Shown piece after piece: positions 31,751 through 39,900 of a DNA stretch of 40,633 bases (position 1 is its first letter; each line of letters starts with the position of its first letter). The DNA lies in contig JAEWMZ010000434.1 in NCBI GenBank assembly GCA_023392995.1, positions 1-40,633 on the forward strand, given 5' to 3'. This stretch comes from Bacillota bacterium. GTDB taxonomy: Bacteria; Bacillota; Clostridia; Lachnospirales; Lachnospiraceae. The notes beneath the pieces are model-generated. The model had not been told where the DNA came from. It did no database searches and worked only from the letters and a program-made list of their open reading frames with translations. Position numbers and translations under genes: made by a program.

Positions 31751-33556
31751 ATGAAAAAGCTTATGGAGTTTTTTACATCATTAAAGCTGAAATACAAGCT
31801 GGTATTGGTGATTTTACTGACATTGTTTATTCCTGTTTTGATTTTTAGTGTTATTCTGCTGAGGAATCTGGAGTATTCCTCAACAAAGGAACAGATAAAA
31901 AACATGGAATATGATCTTTTAAAAAGCAGGCATACCATTGAGCAGAATGTTGAGATGTGCAATTTGGCAACCCAGGTGATCGCCAACAGCCAGGTCTTGA
32001 ATGAGTATTTGCTTGGTTTAAGCAGGGGTATTGACTATGATACAAAAACCTTGCTGCATTTTTATAAGACAGAAATCGCAGGCGTGGAACGAATCGTAAA
32101 TAGTAATCCTTATCTGCATCAAATCAGAATCTATGTGGATTCGGATTCGATGCCAGAGTTGGTACCGCTGCTTTTTCAAGAGAAGCGAATGCGTCAGCTG
32201 GCCTGGGCCAAGGGGAATGTGATACCGAATGGAAGCTGGTGCTTTAATTATGAAGACACTTTGTTTTACAGGAATACGGCGAAGAATAGTGATCGAATTG
32301 TATCGTTGATTACAAAATTAAACAGTGCGGAATACGGGGATTATGCGGTGGCTGAAGTAGCGACCACGATGAAGACGATGTTCCCGGACATTTATACAAA
32401 GGATCAGAAGCAATGGATGTGTTTCGTGGACTCCAAGGGGAATTATTACTACGATGAGAGTGGTTCTAAGGAATGGCTGCCTAGGATGAAGGAGGCCTTT
32501 CGCCTGGTGGATCAAAACACAAAGGAAGCTGTTTATAAAAAAATTGAAGTGAACCAAAAGGATGTGATTATGGGCTATATCCCGATTAAGGGATTGGACG
32601 GACATTTGCTGAAGCTTATCTCCATGGATAACCAGGAGGCTATTTTTAAAAAGAATATTAAGCCCTTAATAAGCCTGCTGGGAATGGGCTTAGTAACTAT
32701 GATTTTGGTATCTTTCGGTCTGGTGGAGCTTATCTTAAAGCAGTTTTATAATATTACCGAGGTTATGCATGAGGTTCGCAAGGGAGATCTGGATGTCAGA
32801 ATTGACAATTGCCAGAGGGATGAAATTGGAGTGCTCGGCAATGAGTTAAACCAGATGCTAGATCATATAAAAACACTGATCGAGGAAAGCATAGACAGGG
32901 AAGTACTGATTAAGGATACTCAGATTCTGGCATTACAGAATCAGATTAACGCACATTTTATTTACAACGTACTGGAATCAATTAAGATGATGGCTGAAAT
33001 CGATGAGAAGTATGCAATTTCGGATGCGGTCACCTCCTTGGGCAAGCTGCTGCGCTATAGTATGCGTTGGCATTCCCAGAATGTAACTGTGGAGGAGGAA
33101 ATCGATTATATCAAGAATTATCTGGCACTGATCAATTTACGGTTTGATTATGAAATTTATCTCAGTATCAATATGCCACCTCAGGTGTGGAAGCAAAGTA
33201 TTCCAAAGATGTCACTACAGCCGATTATTGAGAATGCCATCTACCATGGTATTGAAGAAATAGCAGAGGATACCTGTATCTATATGAAGGGGATCATCAT
33301 GGGGGGTGATTGCCTGATTAAGATTACGGATTCCGGGCGGGGAATGACGGAAGAAGAGATCGTAAGGCTGCAAGAAAAAATAGACGGGAAAGCAGAAACC
33401 TCTGGAGGTTCTGGGAATGGGATTGGACTTAAGAATGTTCAGGACAGAATCCAGATCAGCTTTGGCAGGGGCTATGGTCTCAGTGTTTATTCGAAAGAAG
33501 GCTGCTATACCCAGGTTATTGTGAAAATTCCATTTAAGGAAAGAGGAGAAGTGTGA
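31751..33556 (+). CDS. YesM-like sensor histidine kinase (cache, HAMP, HisKA_internal, HATPase)
   Basis: 601 residues. Membrane helices at about 17-38 (LVLVILLTLFIPVLIFSVIL) and 305-327 (LLGMGLVTMILVSFGLVELI) bracket an extracellular sensor. A HAMP segment follows (EVMHEVRKGDLDVRIDNCQRD). The internal kinase domain has QNQINAHFIYNVLESIKMMA with the phospho-accepting His at residue 402. The ATPase part has the N box LQPIIENAIYHGI and the G boxes TDSGRGMTEEE and GNGIGLKNVQDRI. Such kinases pair with YesN regulators and sense carbohydrates. Upstream is a solute-binding lipoprotein, downstream the partner regulator after a 265-bp gap filled by a repeated palindrome. Confidence 0.93.
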   Translation: MKKLMEFFTSLKLKYKLVLVILLTLFIPVLIFSVILLRNLEYSSTKEQIKNMEYDLLKSRHTIEQNVEMCNLATQVIANSQVLNEYLLGLSRGIDYDTKTLLHFYKTEIAGVERIVNSNPYLHQIRIYVDSDSMPELVPLLFQEKRMRQLAWAKGNVIPNGSWCFNYEDTLFYRNTAKNSDRIVSLITKLNSAEYGDYAVAEVATTMKTMFPDIYTKDQKQWMCFVDSKGNYYYDESGSKEWLPRMKEAFRLVDQNTKEAVYKKIEVNQKDVIMGYIPIKGLDGHLLKLISMDNQEAIFKKNIKPLISLLGMGLVTMILVSFGLVELILKQFYNITEVMHEVRKGDLDVRIDNCQRDEIGVLGNELNQMLDHIKTLIEESIDREVLIKDTQILALQNQINAHFIYNVLESIKMMAEIDEKYAISDAVTSLGKLLRYSMRWHSQNVTVEEEIDYIKNYLALINLRFDYEIYLSINMPPQVWKQSIPKMSLQPIIENAIYHGIEEIAEDTCIYMKGIIMGGDCLIKITDSGRGMTEEEIVRLQEKIDGKAETSGGSGNGIGLKNVQDRIQISFGRGYGLSVYSKEGCYTQVIVKIPFKERGEV

Positions 33557-33774
33557 AGATAAATTCTAAGGCGCCAAAGTACGCCGCCTAAGAATTTCTA
33601 TGCTCCACACCTGGAAGAACACAAATACAGTGTTCTTCGCCCTATGTTAATGCTGCCTATGGCAGCATGTCGGGAAGTGTGAAGATAAATTCTAAGGCGC
33701 CAAAGTACGCCGCCTAAGAATTTCTATGCTTCACACCTGGAAGAACGCAAATACAGAGTTCTTCGCCCTATGTT
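33548..33774 (+). repeat. Tandem duplication of a ~100-bp palindromic unit (126-bp period)
   Basis: 33548-33648 and 33674-33774 agree except for about three bases. Each unit folds: GTGTGAAG pairs with CTTCACAC (perfect in unit 2, one mismatch in unit 1), enclosing AAATTCTAAGGCG/CGCCTAAGAATTT. A second hairpin follows, GAAGAACAC/GTGTTCTTC in unit 1, weakened in unit 2. Between the units is a third hairpin, ATGCTGCC-TAT-GGCAGCAT. The region has no ORF and separates the kinase and regulator genes. Confidence 0.85.
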
Positions 33775-33791
33775 TCCCAATTGTCTAAGGT

Positions 33792-33816
33792 CATTAAAAA
33801 GTGAAAGGTGCGGGGA
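33792..33816 (+). repeat. 25-bp leader motif shared with 10249-10273
   Basis: Begins CATTAAAAAGTGAAAGG and ends CGGGGA, 5 bases before the ATG at 33822. It matches the motif ahead of the YczE-like gene in sequence, position and reading frame of its internal GTG. Confidence 0.55.
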
Positions 33817-33821
33817 CAGAT

Positions 33822-35267
33822 ATGAAGAATCTAATGGTGGTGGAAGATGAAAAGCTGATAAGAAAAGGTATTGTGGCCATAGCCTCGAGAGCTGGAATTG
33901 AAATAGAAAATATCATAGAATGTAAAAATGGTGCGGAGGCTCTGGAGGTACTGCGGGAACAGAAGGTGGATGTTATGATTACCGACATTCGCATGCCTAA
34001 GATGGACGGAATTACATTGGTAAATGAGATTCAGAAGCTGAAGCACATACCGAAGGTGATCGTCATCAGCGGGTATGATGATTTTTCCTATGCGGTGGAT
34101 ATGCTGCGCTGCGGAGTGAAGGAATATCTCCTGAAACCGATAAACCGGGAGGATATTACAAAAACACTGCTGAAGATGAATAGCGAAATCCTTGAAGAGG
34201 AGCAGAAAAGTGAAGTTAAAATAAAGACAGTATATAATCAGATCCGCTATGTGCTAATGCATGAGGATCTGGAGGAATCTGAGCGAAAGATGATCTATAA
34301 TCAGGCAGTGGAAGGGATCGGAGATAAACCCTATGTTATCATCTGTACCAATTATCATGTCAACAGGAAGATTATTTCAAAGGAGATCTGCTATTTTCCG
34401 GATATTCAGGGGCATAACCTGATTATGATTGATCCGGAGCTGGCAATGAGCTTTATAGAAGAGGAGATACCAACGGATCAGGTCGGTATCAGTAGAATCT
34501 ATGAGAGTATTCAGCAGCTGAGGGAAGCCTTCCAAGAAGCTGTAGCTGTAAGAAAGCGGCTGTTCTGTCTTTGCAGGGCATCGTTGGAGGGAAGCAAAGA
34601 AGGGGAGGTTCCGGTCAAAGATATTGATAAGTGTATTCAGCTGATTGGTACCTCGCGCCTTGAAGAAACAGATAAGTTTCTGAGTAATATCATCCAGATG
34701 ACAAAGAATGGTGAGCTTAGTGCGGATACTTTTTCCCGTCTCATGCAGCAGATTGTATCTAAGCTGATGCATACCTATGCAAGTGTGATCGCCGCTGAGG
34801 GTATTCCGGTGAGGCTGCTGTTAAATGTATACAATTATACGGATATTAATGAATATTATGTTCAGCTTAGCAAGATCATCGGAATGATTAACCGAAAGGT
34901 ATCAAGTGATTTTGACGATTACAGAAATCAGGTCAAGATGAAACAGGCTGTGAAGTACATTGAGGAGAACTATCACAGGGATATTAATATGGCCATGGTA
35001 TCCAATGACATATCCATGAACTATTCGGTCTTTTCCATTACCTTTAAGGAATATACGGGGCAGAATTTTGTTGCCTACTTAAAATTAGTCCGTTTAAAGG
35101 AAGCAAAGCGACTTTTGGATGAGACGGATTATAAGGTCAATGAGATCAGCCAGAAGGTGGGATATGAAGACGAAAAGCATTTTATGAAGACCTTTAAGAT
35201 GACTTATGGGATTACACCCTCAGAATACAGGAAGAATCTTTTGATGGGGAAGCAAATAAAGGAGTAG
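33822..35267 (+). CDS. YesN-like response regulator (receiver plus AraC domain)
   Basis: About 481 residues. The N-terminal receiver MKNLMVVEDEKLIRKGI has acidic residues 8-10, phospho-acceptor Asp55 in MITDIRMPKMDG, VISGYDDFSYA, and the conserved lysine in YLLKPINRED. A long linker follows. The C-terminal AraC domain shows YIEENYHRDINMAMVSNDIS, FKEYTGQNFVAYLKLVRLKE, YKVNEISQKVGYEDEKHFMK and GITPSEYRK. The frame opens with a GTG at 33801, but the start at 33822 fits the receiver and has GGGGA 5 bases ahead. It is the partner of the kinase at 31751 and the likely activator of the ABC importer that follows. Confidence 0.93.
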   Translation: MKNLMVVEDEKLIRKGIVAIASRAGIEIENIIECKNGAEALEVLREQKVDVMITDIRMPKMDGITLVNEIQKLKHIPKVIVISGYDDFSYAVDMLRCGVKEYLLKPINREDITKTLLKMNSEILEEEQKSEVKIKTVYNQIRYVLMHEDLEESERKMIYNQAVEGIGDKPYVIICTNYHVNRKIISKEICYFPDIQGHNLIMIDPELAMSFIEEEIPTDQVGISRIYESIQQLREAFQEAVAVRKRLFCLCRASLEGSKEGEVPVKDIDKCIQLIGTSRLEETDKFLSNIIQMTKNGELSADTFSRLMQQIVSKLMHTYASVIAAEGIPVRLLLNVYNYTDINEYYVQLSKIIGMINRKVSSDFDDYRNQVKMKQAVKYIEENYHRDINMAMVSNDISMNYSVFSITFKEYTGQNFVAYLKLVRLKEAKRLLDETDYKVNEISQKVGYEDEKHFMKTFKMTYGITPSEYRKNLLMGKQIKE

Positions 35268-35386
35268 AACAAAAAAAACACACCAAAAAAAAATTTACTA
35301 TCCTTTTTTCGTGGGTGGATTATTTTATAATGGAGGAGTATTAAGTAATATATTTACTTAAACAATAATCTTATGGAGGGAAGAAC

Positions 35387-37258
35387 ATGAAGAAAGGTTT
35401 AAAGAAAGTTTTAACATTGACTTTGGTTGCAACGATGACAGTATCACTGTTTGCAGGCTGCAGCAAAAAAACGGAACCAACGAATACTACTGCACCTACT
35501 ACAGCCCCCGAAGTAAAACAAGAAGAACCAACAGCAACACAAGCGCCTCAGGCAGAGGCAACTGAACTTGGCTCTACTCCAAGAAATGAAACTTTATATT
35601 ATAATGGTCTACAATGGGGTACTCCTAATGATAACAATCCCATGAGTGCTAACTCAAATAACGGACTTGTTATTAATCAGGTAGACTCATCCCGTACCCT
35701 GGTTTATGAAACATTATTTATGTATAATATGTTGGATGGTAAGATGTATCCACTCTTAGCGAAGGAATATAGCTGGAATGACAAGCAGACGGAATTGACC
35801 GTTACCTTGAATCCCGATGCAAAGTGGAGTGATGGAACTCCGTTAACAGCGAACGATGTAGCATATACCTATGACACCCATGTGAAATATGGTTCTGCAA
35901 ATGGTAATGACTATAAAGCTTACATAGAAAAAGTAGTTGCAAAAGATGATGCAACAGTTGTTTTTTATTCCAAGTTAGATGATGCAGGGGTTCCGATCAA
36001 TCCCTTAAAAGTGATAGAATATCTTCCTAAGGTATATGTAATGCAAAAAGCATATCTTCAGAAGGTAGAAGAAAGAAACGGAAGTGAGGCCGATAAGGTG
36101 AAGCAGGACGTGATGGAAGACTTAGTTGCCACCGGTCCATATAAGCCATATTATAAAGACGACCAGAAGGTTGTACTGATCAGAGATGATAATTATTGGG
36201 GAAAATCATTGTGGGGCTCTTTACCCGCACCTAAATATATAGCACATACCATTTTTGCAGATAATGCAGCAGGTGATGTTGCGTTCTCTAATGGTGAAGT
36301 TGACGTTTCTCAGCAGTTCATTTCCCAGGTTTGGAAGCTTTGGGAGAGCGGAAAACCGATTTCAACCTATATTGATGAAGCACCTTACTATATGTGTGCA
36401 ACGATGCCAACAGCATATTTCAATGTTGAAGTACCAGGCCTTGATAACAAGGATGTACGTAAGGCAATTGCTATGGCAGTAGATTATGATCAGATTATTT
36501 CCACCGCTATGAGTGGTTACTCACCAACATTCCAGGATGTACCAAGAAGCTTAATGAATCCTACCGATAATGAGCAGTCCTATATTGATAAGTCTGCTTT
36601 AGCAAAATATCAATTTAACGGCAAGGATATTGAAGGCGCAAACAAGCTGCTGGATGAGGCTGGTGTTGTAGATAAAGACGGAGATGGAATTCGTGAAATT
36701 GATGGCAAGAATCTGTCCTACAAGGCAGAATGCCCGGAAGGCTGGTCCGATTGGAATGCATCACTTGAAATCGTAGCAGCAGCAGGAAAAGAAATCGGAA
36801 TTAATATTGAAACTTATTTCCCGGATGCAAATACTTATTTTGATGATATGACAACAGGTAAATTTGAAATTTGTATGTGGAATCCTCCGGCAGCATCGGT
36901 AGCCAACCCTTGGAGCCGTTCCATGGCATTGCTTTCCAGTACCTATAACAGCCTGGAGATCAACTGGAGTGGTAACTTTGGTGGCTATACCAGTAAACGT
37001 GCGGATGAAATCCTCAGCAAGATCCCAACAGAAACCGATACCAGCAAGCTGAAGGCATATTATACTGAATTAAGTGAGATCTATCTGCAGGATGTTCCAT
37101 CCTTCGCATTGATGTACAGACCTAGCTTGTTCCACACTGTGAATGAATCTGTATGGACAGGATATCCACAGTTGAATGACGGAAGTAATATTCCTCCGAC
37201 AATCTGTGCAGATGGTTACGGTATTGCAGCACTCTACAAATTGACAAATGTAGAATAG
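35387..37258 (+). CDS. ABC transporter substrate-binding lipoprotein (SBP_bac_5, Opp/Dpp type)
   Basis: 623 residues. Lipobox SLFAGCSKK puts the lipidated Cys at about 25, followed by a Thr/Pro/Glu-rich linker (TEPTNTTAPTTAPE) before the folded part. Family 5 motifs include LAKEYSWNDKQTELTVTLNPDAKWSDGTPLTANDVAYTY in two stretches, DVRKAIAMAVDYDQII, and LLDEAGVVDKDGDGIREIDG with an EF-like DKDGDG loop common in the family. It binds oligopeptides or, as often in plant-degrading clostridia and Thermotoga, oligosaccharides. ATGGAGGGAAGAAC precedes the ATG. It begins the importer operon, with a terminator between it and the permeases. Confidence 0.92.
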   Translation: MKKGLKKVLTLTLVATMTVSLFAGCSKKTEPTNTTAPTTAPEVKQEEPTATQAPQAEATELGSTPRNETLYYNGLQWGTPNDNNPMSANSNNGLVINQVDSSRTLVYETLFMYNMLDGKMYPLLAKEYSWNDKQTELTVTLNPDAKWSDGTPLTANDVAYTYDTHVKYGSANGNDYKAYIEKVVAKDDATVVFYSKLDDAGVPINPLKVIEYLPKVYVMQKAYLQKVEERNGSEADKVKQDVMEDLVATGPYKPYYKDDQKVVLIRDDNYWGKSLWGSLPAPKYIAHTIFADNAAGDVAFSNGEVDVSQQFISQVWKLWESGKPISTYIDEAPYYMCATMPTAYFNVEVPGLDNKDVRKAIAMAVDYDQIISTAMSGYSPTFQDVPRSLMNPTDNEQSYIDKSALAKYQFNGKDIEGANKLLDEAGVVDKDGDGIREIDGKNLSYKAECPEGWSDWNASLEIVAAAGKEIGINIETYFPDANTYFDDMTTGKFEICMWNPPAASVANPWSRSMALLSSTYNSLEINWSGNFGGYTSKRADEILSKIPTETDTSKLKAYYTELSEIYLQDVPSFALMYRPSLFHTVNESVWTGYPQLNDGSNIPPTICADGYGIAALYKLTNVE

Positions 37259-37267
37259 TTTAAATGA

Positions 37268-37307
37268 ATAGCCATGTTTTCGAACGTTAGGAAACATGGC
37301 TATTTTT
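37268..37307 (+). terminator. Hairpin plus T-run between binding-protein and permease genes
   Basis: ATAGCCATGTTT (37268-37279) pairs exactly with AAACATGGCTAT (37292-37303), followed by TTTT. As the permease genes follow in the same direction, it probably reduces read-through so that the binding protein is made in excess. Confidence 0.85.
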
Positions 37308-37423
37308 ATAAAAAAAATGAGTAAAAAAGGCTTGCTTTTAGGTCAAATAGGGATGAAAGAGGTCGAAAACCTTAAGTATTATATCATTCCTGTTTGCATT
37401 ATTATACGTGAGGTGATTAGCTT

Positions 37424-38428
37424 ATGAAAGGATTTATGAAATATTATTCACGCAAGATTATGTGGTATCTCTTAACCCTGGTCATTGCCGTGGTACTTAA
37501 TTTCGTATTACCGAGACTGATGCCGGGTGATCCTGTTTCAGCCATCGCGAACAGAGCAATCGAGGGTATGACCGACTCTACTGCGATTCAAAAGGTTTAT
37601 GAGGATTATGCGGAGAAATTCGGAGTGAATGACTCGATCTTTGTACAATTCGGCAAGTTTATCAAGAATCTGGCTAAGGGAGACTTTGGTGTTTCCTTTA
37701 GTCAGTATCCGAGAACAGTTTCTGATATCGTAGGCTCCTCCGTTTGGTGGACAGTATGCCTTCAGTTGCCTGCGATCATCGTGGGATGGTTTCTGGGGAA
37801 TCTTCTGGGCGCTGTCGCTGCTTATATCCGGGGTGCCATCGATAAATATATCCTGCCAATGTTCTTGTTCCTGAGTAATGTCCCGGCCTTTGGAATGGCT
37901 ACCTTGATGCTATTTCTCTTTGCAATAAAGCTGCAATGGTTCCCGACCAGCGGAGGTTATGGGTTTGAGCTGATACCGAATGCCAGTATTACGTTCTTTA
38001 AGTCTGTGTTGGTACACTACCAACTGCCCTTCTGGTCTATCGTGCTGATTATGATAGGTGGTCAGGCAATCGGTATGCGTTCCATGTCAATCTATGAGCT
38101 AAATGCGGATTACGTAAAATATAGCCGCTTCCTTGGAATCAAGGACAGAAAAATTGTTGGTTATGTATTTCGTAATGCAATGCTGCCCCAGGTTACCGGT
38201 TTGGCTATGTCCATTGGTACCATGATCGGCGGTGCGCTGGTTGCGGAAATCATATTCAGTTATCCTGGTCTGGGAACGACTATTTTATCAGCGGTAAAAG
38301 GTCGTGACTATCCGCTGATTTCAGCATGTACCCTTATTATTACCATCATGGTTCTGATTGCCAATTTGGCGGTGGAAATCCTTTATGGTATCATCGATCC
38401 GCGTATCAAAGCGGCTCAGCAGGACTAA
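37424..38428 (+). CDS. ABC transporter permease (OppB/DppB type)
   Basis: A 334-residue inner-membrane permease. N-terminal helix MWYLLTLVIAVVLNFVLPRL is followed by MPGDPVSAI, which is standard for OppB. The binding-protein-dependent transport domain has further helices (LQLPAIIVGWFLGNLLGAVA, FLFLSNVPAFGMATLMLFLF) and the EAA-loop region YSRFLGIKDRKIVGYVFRNA, with LVAEIIFSYPGLGTTI after it. GTGAGGTGATTAGCTT precedes the ATG. It pairs with the next gene, 12 bp downstream. Confidence 0.95.
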   Translation: MKGFMKYYSRKIMWYLLTLVIAVVLNFVLPRLMPGDPVSAIANRAIEGMTDSTAIQKVYEDYAEKFGVNDSIFVQFGKFIKNLAKGDFGVSFSQYPRTVSDIVGSSVWWTVCLQLPAIIVGWFLGNLLGAVAAYIRGAIDKYILPMFLFLSNVPAFGMATLMLFLFAIKLQWFPTSGGYGFELIPNASITFFKSVLVHYQLPFWSIVLIMIGGQAIGMRSMSIYELNADYVKYSRFLGIKDRKIVGYVFRNAMLPQVTGLAMSIGTMIGGALVAEIIFSYPGLGTTILSAVKGRDYPLISACTLIITIMVLIANLAVEILYGIIDPRIKAAQQD

Positions 38429-38440
38429 GGAGGTGGAAGA

Positions 38441-39685
38441 ATGAAACATCAACTGAAAATGGTTTTTCAGGATAAGCGTTTTGTTTTAGGCTTTACAGTA
38501 TTTATGTTCATCTTATTAATGAGTATTTTCTATCCGCTGATTGTGAGCTATGACCCGCTGGAGATGGTTGGAGGATTGTTCTATAAGCCAGGTACCTATG
38601 TATCTGTATCCGATGTGGTGGACACAGATTCCTACAAGCTGAATATGGATAGTGTCAGCGGTAAGATTGATAAAAAACTTGACATGGAAAAGCGTGCCGC
38701 TATGGCGGAATGGCTGGAGAAATTCGGTGAAGTGAGTATTTCTGAAATTGATGTAACGGATGCGCAGGGACTGGTTAATCTTTGGAATGAGCACTTTGAT
38801 CCGAATAACCCTCAGAAGGGCTTGATTGCAGCCAAGAAAAAGTATTATGTTCGTCTGGACAATGAAATCGACGGCATCCTAAGCAGCAGTGACATTATTA
38901 TTGCGGAGAAGGATGAGTCAGGAAGCCTGGTGCAGTCAGATGCCATCACCTCCGAGGAATATATTAATGTGAAGGACATCTCCAATCAGCGATCCTTTCT
39001 TCTGGGAACCGATAATTTCGGCCGTGATGTGCTGACAGAGCTGGTGTATGCAATTGGAACCTCCTTAAAGATTGGTTTGATTGCAGGCGTAATTGCTACC
39101 TTAATCGGTCTTGTCCTCGGTCTGCTCTCTGGCTATGTGGGCGGCGTTGTGGATGATGTGATTACCTTTATTACAAATCTTTTTACCGTAATACCCTCCT
39201 TTGTTATATTGATTTTGATCTCCTATAGTGTGGGGCAGAGTGCCCGGGGTGTTGTTATGGTAGCCACCATTATCGGCTTCACCTCCTGGACTTGGACCAC
39301 AAGGTCGGTTAGATCCCAGGTAATATCCCTGCGAAACCGTGACCATGTGAATTTGTCAAAGCTGTCAGGACATAGTCTGGTTCGCATTATATTAACTGAT
39401 ATTTTACCCTATGTAGCTTCTTATGTGGTAATGGCACTTATTCTGCAGATCTCCTCCGGAATATTGGCTGAGGCACAGCTTTCCATGCTGGGTCTGGGAC
39501 CCGCAACCACCAAGGTCTCCACGCTGGGTCTGATGATGAACTGGGCTATGACCTATAAAGCTCCCTTATCCAATGCCTGGTGGGCATTTTTACCGGTTAT
39601 TTTGTCAATTGCCCTGATATCCTTCTCGTTGAATCTGATGAATACCGGGCTGGATCGTATTTTCAACCCTCAGCTGAGAGACTAG
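38441..39685 (+). CDS. ABC transporter permease (OppC/DppC type) with a long outside insertion
   Basis: 414 residues, about 110 more than most OppC proteins. After the first helix (FVLGFTVFMFILLMSIFYPL) and the usual YDPLEM segment, an extra region from about residue 50 to 170 (for example KLNMDSVSGKIDKKL and EVSISEIDVTDAQGLVNLWN) precedes the canonical FLLGTDNFGRDVLTELVYA. The remaining helices and the EAA loop (LSKLSGHSLVRIILTDILPY) are standard. The insertion lies on the outer face, where it could touch the binding protein. AAGGAGGTGGAAGA precedes the ATG. Confidence 0.93.
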   Translation: MKHQLKMVFQDKRFVLGFTVFMFILLMSIFYPLIVSYDPLEMVGGLFYKPGTYVSVSDVVDTDSYKLNMDSVSGKIDKKLDMEKRAAMAEWLEKFGEVSISEIDVTDAQGLVNLWNEHFDPNNPQKGLIAAKKKYYVRLDNEIDGILSSSDIIIAEKDESGSLVQSDAITSEEYINVKDISNQRSFLLGTDNFGRDVLTELVYAIGTSLKIGLIAGVIATLIGLVLGLLSGYVGGVVDDVITFITNLFTVIPSFVILILISYSVGQSARGVVMVATIIGFTSWTWTTRSVRSQVISLRNRDHVNLSKLSGHSLVRIILTDILPYVASYVVMALILQISSGILAEAQLSMLGLGPATTKVSTLGLMMNWAMTYKAPLSNAWWAFLPVILSIALISFSLNLMNTGLDRIFNPQLRD

Positions 39686-39845
39686 TACTACCAACCTGTT
39701 CAGATGTAATATCAGGTGCTGAAATGAAGCATTATTTACGCAAGGTAGTATAAGTCAGTAAAAGGATAGAAAAGGCTATGATGCAGGAGAGCCAGAGCAG
39801 GAATGCATCGGAACTTGGCAAATAAATATTGAACGAAGGGAGTAA

Positions 39846-39877
39846 GCATCCGGCGCAGTTGCGCTTGCGCCAGGTGC
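39846..39877. repeat. GC-rich hairpin upstream of the ATPase gene
   Basis: GCATC-c-GGCGCA pairs with TGCGCC-a-GGTGC around an 8-base loop. It stands out as GC-rich in the otherwise featureless gap 39686-39900, 24 bp before the ATG. No T-run follows, so it looks more like a REP-type palindrome or mRNA processing site than a terminator. Confidence 0.55.
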
Positions 39878-39900
39878 ATGTGTATAGAATGGGAAAAGTC

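Noticed and set aside
34377..34772. 131-residue minus-strand frame
   Set aside because: Antisense to the linker of the YesN-like regulator, with no recognisable domain.
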